A stretch of 64,000 nt of DNA, from positions 1 through 64,000 of the forward strand of contig NZ_VORU01000012.1 of assembly GCF_007997135.1 (NCBI RefSeq), read 5' to 3'. Below, piece after piece: positions 1 through 6,943 of the stretch; within the stretch, counting starts at the first letter, position 1; every line of letters starts with the position of its first letter. The translations under genes and the position numbers were made by a program. The DNA is from Aequorivita lipolytica (GTDB lineage: Bacteria > Bacteroidota > Bacteroidia > Flavobacteriales > Flavobacteriaceae). The notes under the pieces are model-generated. The model had not been told where the DNA came from. It was given only the letters and a program-made list of their open reading frames with translations, and did no database searches.

Positions 1-114
1 GGGATTTTGGGATTCCCCGCCCAAAAACCGTGTTTTCATTTTCGCTGAAAAGCACGAGCCCCATTTTTCAAAGGTCCTTTTGGGTTCTGCTGCGCCAACA
101 TTTACTTAAGCCAA

Positions 115-255
115 CTTGCCGTTAACGTTTATGTGTATGGACCGTTGCGTGTTAAAGCACGAGCCATTAAAGATACAAAACTGCGCTGGAAAATTCCCAA
201 GAATTTTCCAGATGAGGACAGACCCAGCAATGGTTTATACACGGTGTTGTGCATA
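115..255 (-). repeat. attC-like recombination site, copy 1
   Basis: This imperfect palindrome has outer arms at 124-150 and 221-248. The left arm reads GTGTATGGACCGTTGC (133-148) and the right arm GCAATGGTTTATACAC (227-242), which are near reverse complements. In between lies a perfect 10-bp stem with a CCAA loop (TGGAAAATTC 187-196, GAATTTTCCA 201-210). Both arms recur almost unchanged at 843-870 and 941-968. The layout of paired arms around a variable stem, with AAC and GTT at the extremes, is that of integron attC sites. The core triplets are present but the flanking bases do not fit the canonical RYYYAAC/GTTRRRY. Strand is assigned from the adjacent cassette gene. Confidence 0.6.
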
Positions 256-845
256 GTGTTTTTCTATCCGTTTTGTTTATAATTTCGTCCAGTTTTAAAT
301 CCGCAATAAGTTAAGAAAATCAACGATATTATTTGGATTAAAAACAAAGCGCTCGATAAAATTTCAAGATTATTTTCTTTCGGTTCAATTTCAGGAATAC
401 TTTGTCCAGCACTTAAAGGCGGATAAATTGTCCAACTTGAGGTTTGTCGGATTAGAGCGTCTACTATTGAATCAATTCCGATTAAAACTAATATCAGGAG
501 AATTGTAGAAATCATTAGAATTAAATTTGCCGTCAAATTTTTAAAATTCCGTTTTAATGTTCGGAAGAGATAAACGCCGAATAAAATTAGAACTGAAAAT
601 AGTAGGACAAAATGAATGTTCGCTATAACAAAATATGTGTCGTGAATATTAATGTCAACATTTGAGTCCGATTTAAATCCGTCAGTCCCAAAAACAACAA
701 AATTCATAATCAATACAAACACGATTGTTCCAATTAGCCAATAAATTTCAGTTCTTTTCAAATTTCGGTTTAGTTTTAGTTAGTCCGCTTTTAATTCAGA
801 AGGATTTTTCTCGCTTGCAGAATGTTGGTTTACATTATGCACAAC
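246..845 (-). mobile_element. Gene cassette B (integron-like)
   Basis: This 600-bp unit lies between two attC-like sites. It starts with GTTGTGCATA (246-255) and ends with TATGCACAAC (836-845), an exact 10-base inverted pair. In integrons the two ends of one cassette are complementary because they rebuild one attC when the cassette is circular, and that is the pattern here. It carries one gene, on the minus strand, reading away from the integrase. Confidence 0.6.
264..761 (-). CDS. Small membrane protein with cytochrome oxidase subunit I-like motifs
   Basis: This 165-residue protein has about four membrane helices (roughly residues 7-26, 48-67, 80-100 and 133-153). Residues 38-52 contain HDTYFVIANIHF, close to the HDTYFVVAHFHY block of haem-copper oxidase subunit I (helix X). 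The first of the paired haem-ligand histidines is Asn here. Further on, near residue 110, comes WTIYPPLSAG, close to the WTLYPPLS block of the same subunit, which lies before helix X in real oxidases, so the order is inverted. The protein is far too short to be an oxidase and the six-ligand set is absent. It is the single gene of cassette B. Function unknown; similar small proteins are, from memory, common in Bacteroidota. Confidence 0.75.
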   Translation of the reverse strand: MKRTEIYWLIGTIVFVLIMNFVVFGTDGFKSDSNVDINIHDTYFVIANIHFVLLFSVLILFGVYLFRTLKRNFKNLTANLILMISTILLILVLIGIDSIVDALIRQTSSWTIYPPLSAGQSIPEIEPKENNLEILSSALFLIQIISLIFLTYCGFKTGRNYKQNG

Positions 846-975
846 GTTTATGTGTATGGACCGTTGCGTGTTTCATACACGAACCAATCCAAATATAAAC
901 AAACTTTTGGGCATTTCCATAATATTCCAAATAAAGCACAGACCCAGCAATGGTCTATACACGGTGTTATCTTGC
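836..975 (-). repeat. attC-like recombination site, copy 2
   Basis: The arms (843-870 and 941-968) repeat those of copy 1 with one or two changes: GTGTATGGACCGTTGC on the left, GCAATGGTCTATACAC on the right. The central part differs from copy 1 but again contains TTTGG...CCAAA-type pairing (about 905-930). The outer ends belong to the two neighbouring cassettes: TATGCACAAC pairs with the far end of cassette B, GTTATCTTGC with the far end of cassette A. Conserved arms with a variable middle and cassette-specific ends are what attC sites show. Confidence 0.6.
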
Positions 976-1438
976 GTTTTTATCTATCCGCAATTTTTGT
1001 TTTTCGACGATCTTATAAATTCCGTCGTATTGTTTTTTAAAATTCTAATTTAATAATTTCCATTTAGATTCCATTCCGGTTTTCCGCATTCAGTTTTTAA
1101 ATATTTTTTCGGATAAATCTAATTTGGTCGGGAAACACAAAGTTTCGGTTTTGCACTTATAAACCAAAAAAAATTTCGATTTAATTTCCGCGTTATTATT
1201 CCGTAAGAGTAAATTTCGGCGTAATGCTTTTAAAATAATTTGCAATTGCCTTGCGGCAAGCTCAATGTCTCCCGTGCTGCAACTTAACATTGGAAAGCGG
1301 GGAAATTAAATTATTCGTATGAGTGATAATTTCGGCGTAATGATTTTTTAAATTTCTATTTCAGTTTCAGTTTATTTTTGGTATTTCTATGCGTAATGTC
1401 TTGAATTTCAGCACGATTTTTGTTAAATGCAAGATAAC
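966..1438 (-). mobile_element. Gene cassette A, next to the integrase, without a clear gene
   Basis: This 473-bp unit is bounded by GTTATCTTGC (966-975) and GCAAGATAAC (1429-1438), an exact 10-base inverted pair different from that of cassette B. The bases just inside the ends resemble those of cassette B (a CTATCC block follows both GTT ends). I see no convincing gene: the longest minus-strand frame (1090-1290, 66 codons) resembles nothing I know. The motif CATTACGC recurs three times on the minus strand (around 1220, 1340 and 1395). It may be a decayed or non-coding cassette. Confidence 0.5.
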
Positions 1439-1492
1439 ATGTGTATATATAACATGGGAGTGACGTATATATCGCACTTGTACACCATGTTA
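1429..1492 (-). other. Candidate attI-like site between integrase and first cassette
   Basis: This short stretch separates the integrase stop codon (1490-1492) from cassette A. On the minus strand it contains AATAACATGGTGTAC near the integrase end and the direct pair CATGTTAT...CATGTTAT near the cassette end. It differs from the two attC-like sites but shares the terminal GTTAT trinucleotide context. Position and direct repeats suggest the primary insertion site, but no integrase binding site can be proved by reading. Confidence 0.35.
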
Positions 1493-2626
1493 TTTCGGTT
1501 TGTCCTTCACAAATCTAGTTGATTCATATAAAGTATCCAAAGGACTTGTTAAAGTTTTACTGTTTATGCTTAATACCCGTGTGTAGACTTCCGTTGTTTT
1601 GGTGCTGGAATGCCCCATAGAACTTTGAATATAGCGGATGTTTACACCGTGTTCCATAAGATGGGTGGCATAACTATGTCGTAAAGTGTGCGGGGTGCTC
1701 CAAGGATTACTTTTTGTTTCCTTTACAGCTTTGCGATATACGCGCTGTATGCTCTGAGTGGTGTACTGGCCACCATCTTGACCCTCAAATAACCAATAAC
1801 TTGGCTTGAACTGTCGATAGTATTCCCGTAAAACATCCAAAAGCAAAGGGCTAAGGGTACAATGCCTATCTTTCTTTCCTTTGCTGTCTTTTATAAAAAG
1901 ATAACCATCATCACTTCGCACGTCGGCAACCCGCAAACGCACTACTTCGCCTACTCTTAGGCCAGCAGCATAAAGTACATGCAATATAGCCTTATGTTTT
2001 ATGTTGCGCGGATAATTTAAAATAGCAGCCACCTCTTCCTTGCTCAAGACATCTGGAAGATCCTTGCTCTTTTTGGGTCGGGTGATGTTGTAATATTCCC
2101 GTGGCATTCCCAAAGTGTGCTCGTAATAGCATTTGATGGCGTTTATCAATTGGTTTTGCTTTTGTTCACTTATTTTATACTTGCTAATTAAATAATATAC
2201 AAACCCTTCTATCTGTTCTTTGGTTACTTCACGAAATTCAACAGCTTCAAAATATTGGAAAAACTGTATCAAATTGCTTTGGTAATTACGGATAGTTGCC
2301 TGGCTAAAGCCTTTTAGAATCATTTTCTGGTGGTTGCGATCTAGTTCGCTCTGTATTGTTTCCGAAATTTCCACCTGTGGAATAACAGTAGAGGTTTTCG
2401 AGGCTTCTTTACATAGTTTTGCGCCAAAAAGCAATTCGATTTTTTTTATATTTTCTGTAGTATTGACAATGCTCCACAGCTTCTGATGGAAATGGTAATA
2501 AGTACTGTTGAGCTTTTTAAAAGCCTCTCGCTCCTTAATCATTTCGTAAGGGATGAAGAGCTTGATTCGGCCAGCTTTAGCTTGGGGAATATACATTATA
2601 ACATGAGTTTTATCCTTCCTTTCCAT
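1490..2626 (-). CDS. Tyrosine recombinase of the cassette array (XerC/D-integrase fold)
   Basis: A 378-residue site-specific recombinase. Residues 1-95 form an extra N-terminal region (containing a KLFIPYEMI block) seen in many Bacteroidota integrases. Residues 98-180 look like the SAM-like core-binding domain, and 195-355 are the catalytic domain. Likely catalytic residues are R224 (AGLRVGE), K249 (SKGKKDR), H313 and R316 (HTLRHSYATH), H339 (GHSS) and nucleophile Y348 (TEVYTR). The extra helix between the beta strands and HTLRH that marks classical IntI integrases is not evident. Its 3' end faces the cassettes, so cassette genes read in the same direction as the integrase, the reverse of class 1 integrons but reported for Treponema denticola. 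A TAAATTTG box (2650-2657, minus) could be its promoter. Confidence 0.9.
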   Translation of the reverse strand: MERKDKTHVIMYIPQAKAGRIKLFIPYEMIKEREAFKKLNSTYYHFHQKLWSIVNTTENIKKIELLFGAKLCKEASKTSTVIPQVEISETIQSELDRNHQKMILKGFSQATIRNYQSNLIQFFQYFEAVEFREVTKEQIEGFVYYLISKYKISEQKQNQLINAIKCYYEHTLGMPREYYNITRPKKSKDLPDVLSKEEVAAILNYPRNIKHKAILHVLYAAGLRVGEVVRLRVADVRSDDGYLFIKDSKGKKDRHCTLSPLLLDVLREYYRQFKPSYWLFEGQDGGQYTTQSIQRVYRKAVKETKSNPWSTPHTLRHSYATHLMEHGVNIRYIQSSMGHSSTKTTEVYTRVLSINSKTLTSPLDTLYESTRFVKDKPK

Positions 2627-2694
2627 TAATGACGATTTATAGGTTTACTCAAATTTAGAAAGAAGAACTATTCAAATAGTATAGTAAATGCTTG

Positions 2695-2743
2695 TAAACG
2701 ACTATAAACGTATTTAACCGTTAGAAACGGATACGTATATTTG
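2695..2743. promoter_or_regulatory. Divergent intergenic region: repeats and -7 box
   Basis: Between the integrase and the zinc-ribbon gene lie two TAAACG repeats exactly 10 bp apart (2695-2700, 2705-2710) and a dyad CCGTT-aga-AACGG (2718-2730). They are followed by TATATTTG (2736-2743), which fits the Bacteroidota -7 consensus TAnnTTTG, 20 bases before the ATG at 2764. Helical spacing of the repeats suggests a DNA-binding protein site; whose is unknown. Confidence 0.45.
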
Positions 2744-2763
2744 TAAGTATAACAAAGGTTTGT

Positions 2764-3117
2764 ATGGAACATAAATGTAAAATATGTGAAAAGTCTATCA
2801 AGGGACGATCAGATAAGATTTTCTGTTCTAGCCAATGCAAAAATCTGTATCATAAAAAACTTCGCTATGCTTCAAAGATTGCTGCAATAGAAATTAACGG
2901 TTATCTAAAACGCAATTATGCCATTCTTTTGGAGGAATTGGGAAAGAATAAAAAACAGATAAAAATATATAGAAACTTACTAGAAAAGAAAGGCTTCCGT
3001 TTTAAGTACCATACCCATTTTCATATAAACTCAAAAAACAAAATGTTCCACTATATCTATGATCTAGCATGGATGGAATTTTCAGACGATGAGATTCTGA
3101 TCGTACGCAAGATATAA
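2764..3117 (+). CDS. Zinc-ribbon protein of unknown function
   Basis: A 117-residue protein with an N-terminal treble-clef or ribbon: CKIC at 5-8 and CSSQC at 21-25, four cysteines spaced to bind one zinc. The remainder is basic and predicted helical (30-80) then mixed, with no membrane segment. It resembles the short DUF2116-type Zn-ribbon proteins of Flavobacteriaceae. It is divergent from the cassette-array recombinase and shares the upstream repeats with it; whether it regulates the array is only a possibility. Confidence 0.75.
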   Translation: MEHKCKICEKSIKGRSDKIFCSSQCKNLYHKKLRYASKIAAIEINGYLKRNYAILLEELGKNKKQIKIYRNLLEKKGFRFKYHTHFHINSKNKMFHYIYDLAWMEFSDDEILIVRKI

Positions 3118-3226
3118 TTCCTCTCACCTAGCACACCGAAAATTAAAAGGATTTATCCATGTAAAAATCGATCTGACTTCTTAATAAAAGTCATTTGATC
3201 CCACAAGCATTAAGATAGTTTGTGAG

Positions 3227-3278
3227 GAGCATCTGCCTTCTAAGCAGACGGTCGAAGGTTCGAATCCTTCTGCGACCA
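3227..3278 (+). pseudogene. 3' fragment of tRNA-Arg(TCT)
   Basis: The anticodon arm (TCTGC-CTTCTAA-GCAGA, 3232-3248, anticodon TCT at 3239-3241), the T arm (GAAGG-TTCGAAT-CCTTC, 3254-3270) and the 3' acceptor strand TGCGACC plus discriminator A (3271-3278) are intact. The 5' acceptor strand (would be GGTCGCA) and most of the D arm are missing. A 3' tRNA fragment like this is what integration of a mobile element into a tRNA gene leaves behind. Confidence 0.75.
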
Positions 3279-3366
3279 CAACCTCGGGAAGCCAATCCCA
3301 CATTGACATACGGACGATTTCATACATAAAAAAATCAAAAGTGCAGTTAATAATACAGTTAATAAT

Positions 3367-3501
3367 ATGGCAAAGAAAATTATACTACCAAACAGGTGCT
3401 CAATGAGAACCCCATCCGTAAACCCAAAAGATTGGAAAACAGGCGATTCAACACTAACAAACATACCATTTCGAATGAAGGTCTTTTTGGGTGTTTCGTA
3501 A
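3367..3501 (+). pseudogene. Remnant of a tyrosine integrase N-terminus
   Basis: A 44-codon frame starting ATG GCA AAG and ending at TAA. The middle part, RCSMRTPSVNPKDWKTGDS, resembles the N-terminal arm-binding region of flavobacterial phage-type integrases, which read roughly (R/K)C...PSVNPxNWK. Nothing of the core or catalytic domain follows. Lying between two tRNA fragments, it is best read as the scar of a lost integrated element. The match is from memory and short. Confidence 0.4.
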
Positions 3502-3545
3502 AATATAATCAGCTGTAGGTTAGGTAATTACGATTACTAAAACTT

Positions 3546-3599
3546 GTGACTTGTCCCTTTTAAGGAGGTGGTCCTGGGTTCGAGCCCCAGCCAGGTCAC
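3546..3599 (+). pseudogene. tRNA-Lys(TTT)-like fragment lacking the D arm
   Basis: The 3' acceptor strand CCAGGTC (3591-3597) and A, and a T arm (CTGGG-TTCGAGC-CCCAG, 3574-3590), are intact. The anticodon loop reads CTTTTAA, giving anticodon TTT. A partial 5' acceptor strand GACTTGT (3548-3554) runs straight into the anticodon arm, so the D arm is gone. It cannot fold as a full tRNA. It is followed by a good terminator, as a former tRNA gene would be. Confidence 0.65.
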
Positions 3600-3622
3600 A
3601 AAAAGGATTACTATTTTACAAT

Positions 3623-3656
3623 AAAACCCTGCTAATTTATAATTAGCAGGGTTTTT
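3623..3656 (+). terminator. Rho-independent terminator
   Basis: CCCTGCTAATT (3627-3637) pairs with AATTAGCAGGG (3641-3651), followed by five T. It lies 25 bases after the tRNA-Lys fragment. Confidence 0.8.
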
Positions 3657-3659
3657 CGA

Positions 3660-4020
3660 ATTTTAGGATATGATATAATATAAACGGTTCAAAACACTTA
3701 ACTGATTAACACTTCACTTTCCCAACATCCTTAGACCAAGCTGTATTATCAGAAACCTGACGAACGCACGAATAAAAATCATGAAAAGGAAAATCATGTC
3801 ATGTTCACCGAGCAGCAGGTTTTCCAGTCACAATCCAATTGCAGGAACCACAAATAAACTTCATTAAATTTTAAACTAATTCAGTTAATCATTTATGAGG
3901 CAATTTTGTTGTTTTATGTTCCGTAATTCTTGGCATCTTCTCCCCCGATCAGTACTCATTATCCGCCGCATATCTAAGCTTTGATATAAATGCAATTATA
4001 ATTCTTTATTCTAACATACG
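3660..4020. other. Intergenic stretch without recognisable features
   Basis: About 360 AT-rich bases after the terminator. No frame of useful length, RNA gene or repeat was found. It may be part of the former insertion site. Confidence 0.5.
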
Positions 4021-5195
4021 TTATTTTGGTCTTTTAAACAGTGATAGTTGCCTGATAACAGCACGGCTTTCGAACCCACCCGCCAGTGCACCAGTAGTTA
4101 CCCCCACAGTGCTAATGAATGCAGCCAGGCGTACTAAATCGGTTAATTCTACTGCTTGTTTATTTAAGGTGGGCCACGTTTGTATAAGATCTGAAGGGAA
4201 AACATAAAGTTCCATAAACAACATAAGCAAACCGACCATTAAGAATAGCCCTATGCATCCAAGAAATATGCTGAGATAAATAGTTGTATTTGCCACGGCA
4301 AGATGTTCTGTCAAAATTCTTTTTTCTTTTCGCGGTAAAAAAAGTGACTGGATGGTAACGAGATAAAAGCTAGCTCCCATAATACTCATTACCGCAAACA
4401 TAATGGCAACAGAGTTCGGCATATTGATCCCAACATCCCATATTTCGGCAGTGAACAGTAAGATAAATGACGGACTCACGGCTGCGGTTACAAGCTTTGG
4501 AAGCGACAGTGGAAGCAAAATCGCCTTATTTCTCAACAGCGGCCTGAATAGTTGTTTGGGATGACGAAATGCCATTAAAAGGTGAAATATAAAACTCTCT
4601 AACCCACTTCCACCTCGTAACTCCCGTTCGGGCAGTTGCTTATTTCCCTTTTTCAACTGGTCCTTCTCTGCTTGTGTGAAAGCAGGAACCGTCTTGCGAT
4701 CTGGTATGAACTCGTATGTGGACATAATTTTAGAACGCCTTTATTGGTATTGCTAAGCCCCACTATCTCTCCTACCAAGTGCAATAATAACGTTGCGGCA
4801 TTATACCGTACCGATTCATCATTTAAAGAAAGCATCGGCTGTTTTCTCCCTGTTGTCACCAGCTTTCGTGTGGATATCATTGCGATACGAGCTACGGTAG
4901 AAATAAAGCCTGCGTCCACTCTGTTTCTTACTGTTGCAAGGGCTACATCTGTTATAACCAGCATCATATCATAGGGGCCTTCGGCCATTCGCAGGCTGGT
5001 ATCATCCAGAAAGTCTGAAGGCCTCCGGGCCTTGTCAGTGGCTAACTGTGATGGATCCGTGATGTCGAAACTCCACGGAATGCCAGTAGCATCCTGCAAT
5101 GGAGATTTAACATCTGATATTAACTGCTCGGCAAACAGCTTTAATTCGTCTTTCAATTCCTTTTTACTGTATTCAATTAAAATACCGATATTCAT
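4021..5195 (-). pseudogene. Frameshifted two-part protein: degenerate metallopeptidase-like domain plus membrane domain
   Basis: Two overlapping minus-strand frames. The first (ATG at 5195 to stop 4653) begins MNIGILIEYSKKELKDEL and contains NAATLLLHLVGEIVGL, which looks like a decayed H-E-x-x-H-x-x-G peptidase helix; the essential Glu and second His are not in place. The second (ATG 4725 to stop 4021, 234 residues) begins MSTYEFIPDRK and has about four membrane helices (roughly 70-90, 105-125, 150-175, 205-222). The first frame should run into the second at CTAAAATTATG (about 4715-4728), where one base is out of step. I infer one former gene split by a frameshift; two overlapping genes are the alternative. 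Sequencing error cannot be excluded. Confidence 0.5.
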
Positions 5196-5663
5196 TTCAG
5201 GCTCTGGTTGCGGTCCCTTTGCTTCTTTTAATGCTGCTAAAAATCTTCTTCCCGAAGTTAAGGAACGTACAACGTTTGTGGAAGAAATAAAACTGGCCGA
5301 TCGCAAAATGCGTATGGCGTTCAACAACCGAAACACCCTAAAGGCGGGTATTACTAATGCGAGGAGCGTAATCCAGTTTTGTTGAATATAAGACCATTTG
5401 TTTGCCGCGAGGTATAGCTTTAAGAGTTATTCGAAGATAAATATTCCCCAGATTATATAAAAAATAGTGCCTTCAATGGCGCCCAATCCTCTTACCAAAT
5501 CTATAATAAGCAGGTAAAGCCAAACGAGTGACAAAAGGAACATGGGAATTTCAAGCCCTGCCTCGAGTTTGTATAAAGCCCTGTACTTTTTACGCTTATA
5601 GGAAATAGTATGCGCGTTTTTCATCTTTATTAGGTTAGATAGCAAATATTCGTCCGCAGACAT
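5196..5663 (-). pseudogene. Ion-channel-like membrane protein interrupted by an in-frame stop
   Basis: The 78-codon frame from ATG 5663 ends in WGIFIFE followed by TAA at 5427-5429. The same frame is open directly after the stop and reads LLKLYLAANKWSYIQQNW, then LLALVIPAFRVFRLLNAIR and on into the downstream gene. A helix ending IWxIFxxE, a linker, then NW...P.FR..R..R is the look of voltage-sensor-type segments in small potassium-channel-like proteins. The stop therefore seems to be a nonsense mutation in a once longer gene. The filter and the rest of the pore are absent before ATG 5195 of the next frame, so a deletion-fusion is likely. Confidence 0.5.
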
Positions 5664-5708
5664 TGTGAAGTTGATAGGTCGATTACAATCATTGTCATTA
5701 TCATTTTT

Positions 5709-5880
5709 TCAACTTAAGTTGTTATGGCTTTCATACGAAAGCAATACAGAGTTTCCGCCGCAAGTTTCAAGGACAACTGCAAAGATTTGTTCATAGTTTA
5801 GCACATTTGCTTCCCGTAGTTTAGTTATTAGTTGTTCTTCTTCAAATTGAACTACGAAACCTTTAGATTGAACTTTGTTG
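5709..5880 (-). pseudogene. C-terminal fragment of a DUF421 (YetF-like) protein
   Basis: A minus-strand frame ending at TGA (5709-5711) reads ...EEEQLITKLREANVLN, then IFAVVLETCGG. The intact DUF421 protein at 8048-8572 has LRSKLRQANVLD and RAVVFETTGD in the same order and spacing. No membrane part precedes it in frame. It is therefore a fragment of a second DUF421 gene, diverged from the intact one, so not a recent duplicate. Confidence 0.55.
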
Positions 5881-6005
5881 ATTGTATTAAGTATGAAATT
5901 ATTAAAATTCCTAAAAAATAAATAACAATATATCGAAAATTCTTTCTTTCAGGAGATGTTACAAGAAAAGAATTAATTGGAATTAATTAATAAAAACCAT
6001 TGCGA

Positions 6006-6548
6006 TTATTTTGATTCATCTTCCTCGCTTTCATCTTCGTTTAGCAAAGAATTATTTTCATCTAGACCCACTATAGCTATAATATTGATTACTGTAGAAT
6101 ACAATAAAAGTATCACAGTGACCATCAATCCGCTCAGCACGGATGAGAAGAATAGCGTGGACCAATAAATATATGCAAACCAAGATGTGGGCAGACTATC
6201 AGACTCGGCAATGGGAATATTAAAAAGTTGAAAAAGCATCAAAGCACCGACAAACAGTATAGTATCAAATTTAGCTATGGTCAAGACTTGCTCATAGTGC
6301 GCCTTTTTAAATTGTGAATCGGTTCCACTACTTATTCCTAACAAGGTTAGTAAAAGTGCCAGAATAGTTGCAGAAGCTAAAACTATGGTATTACACAACA
6401 TATTGATACCGTCTAGAGAACTTGTGATCAAAGATTTTGCTTCGTATCCAGAAATATCTCCTAATAAAAAAGCTCCTAATCCAGCAAAGATAGTTGTTGC
6501 CAAACCTCCGTATAATGAACGTTTGTGTTTAGTGAAAAAGTTTTTCAT
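6006..6548 (-). CDS. Four-helix integral membrane protein, unknown function
   Basis: 180 residues. A basic start (KNFFTKHKRSLYGG) is followed by hydrophobic segments at about 13-30, 47-70, 92-112 and 125-157, and the tail is strongly acidic (EDESEEDESK). I do not recognise a named family. It stands alone, with decayed sequence upstream and a long AT-rich spacer before it. Confidence 0.7.
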   Translation of the reverse strand: MKNFFTKHKRSLYGGLATTIFAGLGAFLLGDISGYEAKSLITSSLDGINMLCNTIVLASATILALLLTLLGISSGTDSQFKKAHYEQVLTIAKFDTILFVGALMLFQLFNIPIAESDSLPTSWFAYIYWSTLFFSSVLSGLMVTVILLLYSTVINIIAIVGLDENNSLLNEDESEEDESK

Positions 6549-6943
6549 ATTTATAGGGTTTATGGTTCTTGGTTAGAATGTTTAATTGAGAATTTTATAG
6601 TTCTTCATTAATATGATTATAGTCTGCAACAAAAAAACTTTATGACAATAACTATAATAAGGTTCCACGTTTTAAAAACTTTTTTAGGTCCGGTTTAGCT
6701 ATAAGTTTTGAGCTTGGCCTTTTACATTTATTGAATCTAATGAAAAATTATTCATGGAGGTATACTTTCTGTTTTTGTTGGTGAAATTTTTAATGAAAAA
6801 GCCGTCAAAAGTGACGGCCTTACTCTTAAATAGATTTCGACATCGCAAAAATTTGTGAAGCCACTAAGATTTATAAACCTTGCATTTTTTTAGCTGAAAT
6901 TAATAATCGGAAACAAAACAATTCACTTTATAAAAATAAGGAA
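6549..6943. other. Intergenic stretch with one terminator
   Basis: Apart from the hairpin at 6796-6820 I see no gene, RNA or repeat in these roughly 400 AT-rich bases. Confidence 0.5.
6796..6820 (-). terminator. Terminator of the YciF-like gene
   Basis: GCCGTC (6801-6806) pairs with GACGGC (6813-6818). On the minus strand the stem is followed by TTTTT. It lies about 125 bases beyond the stop of the gene at 6944-7429. Confidence 0.7.

Noticed and set aside
822..1053. Two overlapping plus-strand frames of 67-72 codons
   Set aside because: They run through the second attC-like site and are products of its repeats; no protein-like composition.
1090..1290. 66-codon frame in cassette A
   Set aside because: No similarity to any family I know and no start context; kept only as part of the cassette description.
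3240..3464. 74-codon minus-strand frame ending SQKDSNLRPSA
   Set aside because: The end is the translation of the tRNA-Arg fragment on the opposite strand, a familiar artefact, and the rest lies over the integrase remnant.
5850..5975. Short hydrophobic minus-strand frame with a RYIVIYFLGILIISYLI segment
   Set aside because: AT-rich sequence readily gives such frames; no start codon and no link in frame to the DUF421 fragment.
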